64,000 nt of DNA from Syntrophus sp034006265 (GTDB lineage Bacteria; Desulfobacterota; Syntrophia; Syntrophales; Syntrophaceae): contig JAVETB010000005.1 in the NCBI GenBank assembly GCA_034006265.1, forward strand, positions 1 to 64,000, written 5' to 3'. Every line of letters begins with the position of its first letter. Position 1 is the stretch's first letter. The notes beneath the pieces are model-generated. The model worked only from the letters and a program-made list of their open reading frames with translations. It was not told the DNA's origin and made no database searches. Below are positions 58,412-64,000 of the stretch, piece after piece. A program made the translations under genes and the position numbers.

Positions 58412-61158
58412 TCCTTTTTTTCCAGTTTCTTCAGCAGGTTCGCCATCTTGTCCAGCTCCTCCCCGTAAGAACCCCAATTCCCACGCGTCAGAAAATCCTG
58501 GGCCCGTCGATAATGCTCCAGAGCCTTGAGGCCGATTTCCCGGTCCGTTTCTTCTGAAACGGACCCGCTGCCTTGAAGGGCTGCCGTCCCAGGCAAAGCA
58601 GCCGGCATCTCAGCGTTCCGGGAAAGTTTTCCCCCGAAAATCCTCTGAAGGGACAATTCCAGGTTTTCCTCCATGGCGATGGCATTGCCGTAAGCGGCAA
58701 TGACTCTCTTCAATTCGGGAAGCTGGCCTTTTTCCGCCGCCAGGTAGAGGGAGCTGACGTATAGAACCGATTTTTCAATCGGGATCACGAGAAGACTGCC
58801 CCGGATCACCTGTGAACCGCTTTGATTCCAGAGAGAAATCTGCTTGGAGATTTCCGTATCCTGATCAATGCGGGCTTCGATCTGGCGTGTTCCGAAGACA
58901 AGTTTCTGCTTGGGAAAATGGTAAACGATCATTTTTCCATAATTTGGCGCATCGCAGCGGGCGGCCATCCACGCCGAGAGGTTATCCTTGCTGCTGGGGG
59001 TGAACGGAAGCAGGAGGATGTATTCCTCCATGCTTTCCTCTGGAAGCTTCATGATGGTGTAATAAGGCTCCATCTCTTCATTGTTTTCCGCGCCGAATTT
59101 GCGGGGGATGGTCCAGAGGTCCTCCTTGTTGTAAAATACCTGGGGATCTTCCATGTGATAGGTTCGCAGCATCCTGGCCTGGATGGACATCATGCCGGCG
59201 GGATAACGGATATGACTCAGGAGATCTGCCGGCATTGCGGAAAGGGGGCGAAAAACGCCGGGAAATATGCGGGCATAGGTCTTGATGATCGGATCGTTGA
59301 GATCGCTGATATACAGCTGAACCGTTCCATCGTAGGCGTCAACGGTCGCCTTCAGGGAATTGCGGATATAGTTGCCGACGCCCGCAACGGGTTCGGAATA
59401 GGGAAACCTGGTTGTGGTGGTGTAGCCATCGACAAACCAGACAAGCCTGCCCTCCTCGGTAATGACGAGATAGGGGTCTTTATCGAGGCGGATGAAGGGT
59501 ACAATCCGGGAAATTCGTTCCTCGATGTCCCGATAAAACATGATTTTACTCTTCGGGGCAATGTCATCGGAGAGCAGAATCGTCAACGAACCGAAGCGAG
59601 CTGCGAAAAGCAGCTTCTTCGTGAAGGAGAGAGGCACCCCTCCCTTGCCGTCGTAGCGGGAATAGACGTTCTTGTCCCCCACGGGATAATCGAACTCAGG
59701 CCTCTTCGTGTTGACAAAGACATAGTCATTGGATTTTTCCCCGTAGTAGATCTTTGGCTGTTTGACGACGACGGAAGTGGTAGAAGCCGGCGGAATATCG
59801 CGAATAAAAAATTCGGGAAGCCCCTCCTGGGAAATCCGGTTGACCGGACCCATGACAACGCCATAACCGTGCGTATAGGTGAGGTGCTCATTGACCCAGC
59901 TTCGCGAGGGAAGAGACGCGTAGGAAAGCTCCCGGGGTGCAAGCATGATCTGGCGATACTCCCCGTTGATGATATAGCGGTCATTATCGACATCAAGGAA
60001 CTTGTAATACGTCCGGATCTCCTGCATCTGGCTGTAGGTCTGCAAAAGGGGGGCATGGTTCCACAGCCGGATGTTCTTGATGGTCAGAGAATTCTTCATC
60101 AGGTCCTGCTGGGTCAGCGTATTGTCCGCGGGAAATTCGCTGTCCTCTATATGATTGAGTCCGTAGGCGATCCTTGTATACCGGATATTGTGTTCGAGAT
60201 AGGGCCGCTCAAGGACGATCTCGTTGGGGACGACCTTGAACTTCTGGATGAAGGAAGGATACAGGCCCCGGCCGATCACCATGACCAGCAACAGGGTCAG
60301 CACGGAGACTGCCGGTATCCGCCAGGACTTTCCGAAGGCAAAGGCGGAAAGAGAGGCTCCGCAGAGGATGCTGAGAACCACGAGCAACCGGAGGACCGAC
60401 AGTTGGGTTGTTGTATCGCTATAGCCGGGACCGAAGACCACTCCCCGTTTTGTAAAAAGAACCTCCATCAGTTGAAGCCAGAAGCCGAAAGACCCCAGAA
60501 AAAAAAGCAGGGCGATCAGAATGAGAAGGTGGGTCTTTGCTGCGGGGAGAATATGGAATGTTTTCGGCGGGAAAAATAGAAATGAGCGGCGGAGAAAGTA
60601 GAGAATGCCCGTAGCGAAGACAGTAAGGATCAGGGTTGAAAAAAGCCACGAATGAAGTTCCTGCAGAAGAGGCAGCCGAAAAACAAAAAAACTGATGTCA
60701 TAGTGAAACAGGGGATCCTTCAGATCAAAGGGAACCGCATTTAAGAAACTCAGGATGCTTTTCCAGAGATAGGCCGCTTTCATGGCGGCAGCGTAACTGA
60801 AGAGAAGAGAGAGCAGAAAAATGAACGTACGAAGCGGGCCCAGTGTGGGCAGTCGATGGGGATGGGGAAAGGAGCCCTGCTGGTCGGTCACACCGGACGG
60901 CGGCGAAAGGCGGTCGGCCAGGTAAAGATTGAGGAAGAAGATCACAAAAAACAGTGCACCGAAAAAAGTGGCGGTGGCAATCGAACTCCAGAGCGTCACG
61001 GTGAAAATCGGTTCGTAACCGACTTCCTGAAACCAGAACCAGTCTGTGAGCAGACGGATAATCTGCCAGGAGAAGCTTATGCCGACAAAGGCGGCCAGAA
61101 AGAAAATCAATCCCTTGTAACTGCGGGTCCGTGAAGACGGCATCTTTAGACCAGGCAT
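58408..61158 (-). CDS. UPF0182 (COG1615) membrane protein
   Basis: A large integral membrane protein of 916 residues. Seven hydrophobic helices occupy about residues 12-330 (GLIFFLAAFVGISFSWQI, FILLSLLFSYAAAMKAAYLW, LILIALLFFLGSFGFWLQLM and others), and a long extracytoplasmic portion follows: ERPYLEHNIRYTRIAYGLNHIE, THGYGVVMGPVNRISQEGLPEF, FGSLTILLSDDIAPKSKIMFYRDIEER and RSLLVIPIEKSVLYVSSLYLAAE. These are the UPF0182 hallmarks. The function of the family is unknown. The start at 61158 has GAGGAG eleven bases upstream and overlaps the end of rlmN by 13 bases, so it is the second gene of an rlmN transcript. Confidence 0.92.
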   Translation of the reverse strand: MPGLKMPSSRTRSYKGLIFFLAAFVGISFSWQIIRLLTDWFWFQEVGYEPIFTVTLWSSIATATFFGALFFVIFFLNLYLADRLSPPSGVTDQQGSFPHPHRLPTLGPLRTFIFLLSLLFSYAAAMKAAYLWKSILSFLNAVPFDLKDPLFHYDISFFVFRLPLLQELHSWLFSTLILTVFATGILYFLRRSFLFFPPKTFHILPAAKTHLLILIALLFFLGSFGFWLQLMEVLFTKRGVVFGPGYSDTTTQLSVLRLLVVLSILCGASLSAFAFGKSWRIPAVSVLTLLLVMVIGRGLYPSFIQKFKVVPNEIVLERPYLEHNIRYTRIAYGLNHIEDSEFPADNTLTQQDLMKNSLTIKNIRLWNHAPLLQTYSQMQEIRTYYKFLDVDNDRYIINGEYRQIMLAPRELSYASLPSRSWVNEHLTYTHGYGVVMGPVNRISQEGLPEFFIRDIPPASTTSVVVKQPKIYYGEKSNDYVFVNTKRPEFDYPVGDKNVYSRYDGKGGVPLSFTKKLLFAARFGSLTILLSDDIAPKSKIMFYRDIEERISRIVPFIRLDKDPYLVITEEGRLVWFVDGYTTTTRFPYSEPVAGVGNYIRNSLKATVDAYDGTVQLYISDLNDPIIKTYARIFPGVFRPLSAMPADLLSHIRYPAGMMSIQARMLRTYHMEDPQVFYNKEDLWTIPRKFGAENNEEMEPYYTIMKLPEESMEEYILLLPFTPSSKDNLSAWMAARCDAPNYGKMIVYHFPKQKLVFGTRQIEARIDQDTEISKQISLWNQSGSQVIRGSLLVIPIEKSVLYVSSLYLAAEKGQLPELKRVIAAYGNAIAMEENLELSLQRIFGGKLSRNAEMPAALPGTAALQGSGSVSEETDREIGLKALEHYRRAQDFLTRGNWGSYGEELDKMANLLKKLEKKD

Positions 61159-62204
61159 TGGAATGTGTTCTCCTCAAGGGCTTTACCGCTCAATTGGCCG
61201 CAGGCGGCCAGAATGTCGCGTCCCCTGCTCGCCCGGATGATGGCGGTGAAATGATGTTTTACCAGAATCTGCTGAAATGCCAGGACGGTGTCCTCCGAAG
61301 GGGTCTTGAAGGGGGAACCGGGAAATTCATTGAATCGGATGAGATTGAGCTTGCAGCGGATGCCCCTCAACAGGCGGGAGAGCCTTTCTGCATGGGCCTG
61401 TGACGCGTTGACGCCGTCGATCAGGATATACTCGAAGGTCAGCATGCGGCGGCCCGGCATGGGATAATCACGGCATGCTGCAAGAAGGCTTTCCAGGGGA
61501 TACTTCCAGTTGACCGGCATGAGCTGGTTCCGGACCGCATTGTCCGGGGCGTTGAGGGAAACCGCCAGGTTGATGCAGATGTCCCGCCCCAGCTGCCGGA
61601 TCATGGGAACCACACCGCAGGTGGAGAGGGTGATCTTCCGGTTCGAAAAGCCGAAGCCGTAATCCGAGGTGAGGATGCCAAGGGCCTTCAGCGTGTTTCT
61701 GTAATTGGCCAGGGGTTCTCCCATCCCCATCAGCACAATGCTGCGGACATTCGGCCCTTCCGGCAGAGAAGAGAGGATGACCGTCAGCTGACCGGTGATT
61801 TCCGAAAGCCTGAGGTTGCGCCTGAACCCCTGCCGGGCGGTCAGGCAGAAACGGCATCCCATGCGGCACCCGACCTGTGTGGAGATACAGGCCGTCCAAT
61901 GGTTTTTGCCGGGAATCAGGACGCTCTCGATAAAGAGGTCGTCTTCCAGGCGAAAGAGGATCTTTTTGGTTCCATCCCTTGAAGCCTGGATTTTTTCAAT
62001 TTCGGGGAATCCAATGAAGGAGAGATCCTCCATCTGGCTGCGGAATGGTTTGGAGAGGGTGGTCATTTCCTCGAAGGATTGCACACCGCCCCCGGAGTAC
62101 AGCCATTTCATGATCTGCCGGGCCCGGTATCGCTCCTTTCCCAGACTTGAAATCAAGGCTTCGATTTCTTCAAGAGATAGATCGCGGATATTGATTCGTT
62201 CCAT
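61146..62204 (-). CDS. rlmN: Dual-specificity RNA methyltransferase RlmN
   Basis: A 352-residue radical-SAM enzyme that methylates C2 of A2503 in 23S rRNA and A37 in some tRNAs. The radical-SAM motif is GCRMGCRFCLTARQGF (CxxxCxxC at about residues 118-125); the SAM-binding GMGEPLANY follows, and the catalytic methyl-carrier Cys lies in ILAACGQLSG near the C-terminus (about residue 336), matching the RlmN type rather than Cfr. The start at ATG 62204 (MERINIRDLSLEEIEALIS) is chosen from the family length of about 350; the frame extends upstream to 62315. It is followed by the overlapping UPF0182 gene. Confidence 0.95.
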   Translation of the reverse strand: MERINIRDLSLEEIEALISSLGKERYRARQIMKWLYSGGGVQSFEEMTTLSKPFRSQMEDLSFIGFPEIEKIQASRDGTKKILFRLEDDLFIESVLIPGKNHWTACISTQVGCRMGCRFCLTARQGFRRNLRLSEITGQLTVILSSLPEGPNVRSIVLMGMGEPLANYRNTLKALGILTSDYGFGFSNRKITLSTCGVVPMIRQLGRDICINLAVSLNAPDNAVRNQLMPVNWKYPLESLLAACRDYPMPGRRMLTFEYILIDGVNASQAHAERLSRLLRGIRCKLNLIRFNEFPGSPFKTPSEDTVLAFQQILVKHHFTAIIRASRGRDILAACGQLSGKALEENTFQCLV

Positions 62205-62277
62205 AGCCAATACGATGATTGCAGTCTTTCCGCCAGGATGCCGTCTTTTAGGGCACCCTGGGCCTTTCCTGTTGACG

Positions 62278-63501
62278 TTACCGCTGCGCCAGCCTTTTTT
62301 CCAGGTTGGCTGCAATGGCGTTTATAAAACCCTGGGTGTCGACTTTGCGGTTGTGGGGGCTCGATTCGGCGACGAGGAGCAGGTCTCCCGTCAGGATCCC
62401 CTCTTCGATCGTTTCCAGTGTGGCGGATTCCAGCATGTCCGCAAAAAGGGCGACTTCCGGTGTGGAATCGAATTCGGCGCGTTTTCGCAGTCCTCCAGAC
62501 CACGCAAAAATCAATGCTGTAGAGTTCGAAGACGTTTCTTCACCTCTGAGATGCCTGTAGTAGTGCTTCTGTACCGTGCCGTGTGCCGCCTCGTATTCGT
62601 AACAGCCCATCGGTGAAACAAGGACGGAGGTCATCATCGCCAGGCTTCCGTTTGCCGAGGCGATCATGTCCGACAGAACATCCCCGTCATAATTCTTAAG
62701 CGCCCAGAGAATGCCTCCCTCCGATTTCATGATCCGTGCGACGGCATCGTCAATCAGGGTGAAAAAATATTCGATGCCTTCTCTTTGAAAATCCTGCTTC
62801 CAGGATGTTTCATATTCCCGGGCAAAGATCTCCCGGAATCGGGCGTCATAGATTTTCGAGATCGTGTCCTTGGTGCTGAACCAGAGATCCATCTTCTGAT
62901 CCAGGGCGAAGGCGAAGCAAGACCTGGCAAAACTGGCAATCGAGTCATCGGTGTTGTGGATCCCCTGAATAACGCCCGGCGAAGAAAAATCATGAATCTT
63001 CCTTCGAACGGGAGTTCCCGCTGCGGGGGTGAACACAAGCTCCGCCGTTCCAGGGCCGTCCACACTGATCTCGCTGTTGTCGTACACATCTCCATAGGCG
63101 TGCCTGCCGATGATAATGGGCTTCTTCCAGCTCGAAACCGCCGGGCGGATATTCCTGGCCAGGATGGGCTTTCTAAAGACGGTTCCGTCCAAAGCCGCCC
63201 GGATGGTGGCATTGGGACTTTTCCATGCCTCCTTCAGGCGATACTCCCGCACGCGATCCTCGTTGGCCGTTATGGTGGCGCATTTTACCCCGACGCCGTA
63301 TGTTTTGATGGCCTCTGCCGCATCGACCGTTACCCGGTCATTCGTTTCATCCCGATGCTCCAGAGACAGATCGTAATACTCCACAGGAAGTTCCAGGTAA
63401 GGCCGGAGAAGCTTCTCCTTGACCATCTGCCACATAACCCGGGTCATCTCGTCGCCGTCCAGTTCGACCAGAGGTGTAAGAACTTTGATTTTAGCTTTCA
63501 T
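62278..63501 (-). CDS. icd: Isocitrate dehydrogenase, NADP-type
   Basis: A 407-residue isocitrate dehydrogenase of the eukaryote-like/bacterial type II family. It starts MKAKIKVLTPLVELDGDEMTRVMW with the family signature (ELDGDEMTR), then SPNATIRAALDGTVFR and NIRPAVSSWKKPIIIGRHAYGD for substrate binding, and YDGDVLSDMIASANGSLAMMTSVLVSP and YEYEAAHGTVQKHY for catalysis. ATG 63501 is preferred (GGGAAAGAGCGTTC upstream; the frame is open to 63585). It lies 96 bases downstream of aconitase on the same strand, giving two successive TCA steps. It may run in the oxidative or, in CO2-fixing anaerobes, the reductive direction. Confidence 0.94.
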   Translation of the reverse strand: MKAKIKVLTPLVELDGDEMTRVMWQMVKEKLLRPYLELPVEYYDLSLEHRDETNDRVTVDAAEAIKTYGVGVKCATITANEDRVREYRLKEAWKSPNATIRAALDGTVFRKPILARNIRPAVSSWKKPIIIGRHAYGDVYDNSEISVDGPGTAELVFTPAAGTPVRRKIHDFSSPGVIQGIHNTDDSIASFARSCFAFALDQKMDLWFSTKDTISKIYDARFREIFAREYETSWKQDFQREGIEYFFTLIDDAVARIMKSEGGILWALKNYDGDVLSDMIASANGSLAMMTSVLVSPMGCYEYEAAHGTVQKHYYRHLRGEETSSNSTALIFAWSGGLRKRAEFDSTPEVALFADMLESATLETIEEGILTGDLLLVAESSPHNRKVDTQGFINAIAANLEKRLAQR

Positions 63502-63597
63502 GAACGCTCTTTCCCACCGATATTTGGATGTTTCCCTGCCGCTCTTCCCCGGCCAAGTGTCTTCCGGATAGGATGCAGCCGTCATTGGACAGAAACC

Positions 63598-64000
63598 TCA
63601 AAAGCGATTTAGCACACCACCGGCCAGGAGAATTTTTTTCTGTCGGCTGGTAAGCTCGAAGGCCACTTCCATCGAGATCCCCCCTGTATCGTTTAAAAGG
63701 CGCACTCGGTCCCCATCGACAAGGGAGCTCCGGATATCCGGTAACAGCAGTCTGTCCCCATCAGCCAGGCGGTCATAGTCCCCCTCGTTGAGGAAGGTAA
63801 GAGGGAGGATGCCGAAATTGATCAGGTTGGCGGCATGGATGCGCTCAAAAGACTTGGCGAGGATCGCCTTGACCCCCACATACATGGGGCAGATTGCGGC
63901 GTGCTCCCTCGAAGAGCCCTGGCCATAGGATGTTCCGGCCACAATGATGTTGGAATGGCCGGATTCCTTGATCTGCATGGCCCGCTGGAAAAAGGTATGA
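63598..64000 (-). CDS. acn: Aconitate hydratase, 5' end cut by window edge
   Basis: Only the last about 134 residues are visible; the frame is open to the right edge. The IIVAGTSYGQGSSREHAAICPMYVGVKAILAKSFERIHAANLINFGILPLTF segment is the conserved C-terminal (swivelling) domain of aconitase, with GQGSSREHAA binding substrate and SFERIHAANLINFGILP diagnostic of AcnA/IRP-like and mitochondrial-type aconitases. The stop at 63598 leaves 96 bases to icd. It isomerises citrate and isocitrate and carries a [4Fe-4S] cluster. With only the C-terminus in view the subfamily cannot be chosen. Confidence 0.92.
   Translation of the reverse strand, partial: HTFFQRAMQIKESGHSNIIVAGTSYGQGSSREHAAICPMYVGVKAILAKSFERIHAANLINFGILPLTFLNEGDYDRLADGDRLLLPDIRSSLVDGDRVRLLNDTGGISMEVAFELTSRQKKILLAGGVLNRF

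Overview
The window reads as one continuous piece of bacterial chromosome of moderately high GC (about 55-60 percent by eye), densely coding on both strands. The gene content suggests an anaerobic, Gram-negative deltaproteobacterium (Desulfobacterota), plausibly of the Syntrophus/Smithella type. Evidence for this is an oxygen-independent class III ribonucleotide reductase, a folD plus fused metF-metV pair for the methyl branch of the Wood-Ljungdahl pathway, a crotonase/3-hydroxyacyl-CoA dehydrogenase operon, a GlcD/GlcF-type oxidoreductase, a Methanosarcina-type gamma carbonic anhydrase and outer-membrane proteins. The taxonomic call is inference; there is no rRNA here. I saw no tRNA, CRISPR array, prophage or intact insertion sequence.

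Layout. 1-2.2 kb (minus): a zinc-ribbon protein cut by the window edge and an SPFH/zinc-ribbon protein. 2.4-7.6 kb (plus): nrdD without an adjacent activase gene, a membrane-anchored methyltransferase resembling the ATP synthase c-subunit lysine methyltransferase family, a PagL-like outer-membrane barrel, a DUF3334/CheX-like protein and pyrF. 7.7-13.6 kb (minus): a complete RND efflux operon (adaptor, pump, outer-membrane channel) behind a promoter carrying a palindrome. 13.9-18.5 kb (plus): an AI-2E family transporter, RecD2 helicase and a prohibitin homologue. 18.7-21.2 kb (minus): a DUF4412-type lipoprotein, a two-helix membrane protein and a lytic transglycosylase. 21.7-23.8 kb (plus): a 76-residue GrdE N-terminal homologue, a GYD protein, coaE and the gamma carbonic anhydrase.

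24-26.4 kb (minus) has a phosphodiesterase-fold protein and a PfkB kinase, separated by an AT-rich tandem repeat of about 128 bp with a hairpin that co-varies between copies. folD-metFV follow on plus. 29.2-32.7 kb (minus) holds a three-gene unit: a hydantoinase/oxoprolinase-type ATPase, a histone-deacetylase-fold amidohydrolase with an added zinc ribbon, and a carboxymuconolactone decarboxylase-like protein. Its promoter is back to back with that of two tandemly duplicated Ala/Pro-rich lipoproteins. YtxH/DUF948-type proteins, an HNH protein, nadE-folE2 and a HerA/DUF853 ATPase follow. 40.5-44.4 kb is a decayed stretch: an ankyrin relic, a truncated hemerythrin-like gene abutting a frameshifted, truncated mscS relic, and about 0.7 kb without a gene.

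44.4-48.9 kb (minus) is catabolic: GlcF, GlcD, crotonase and 3-hydroxyacyl-CoA dehydrogenase. 49-58 kb mixes conserved proteins of unknown role (DUF4301, a HesB-like protein, a PP-loop sulfurtransferase relative coupled to a LysM protein) with a compact HD-hydrolase/TPR-lipoprotein operon and a soluble lytic transglycosylase. 58.4-64 kb (minus) holds a large UPF0182 membrane protein overlapping rlmN, then NADP-type isocitrate dehydrogenase and the 3' part of aconitase, adjacent steps of the TCA cycle. The strongest candidates for undescribed biology are the hydantoinase/HDAC-fold/CMD unit with its shared promoter region, the 128-bp covarying repeats, and the GrdE-fragment/GYD pair.
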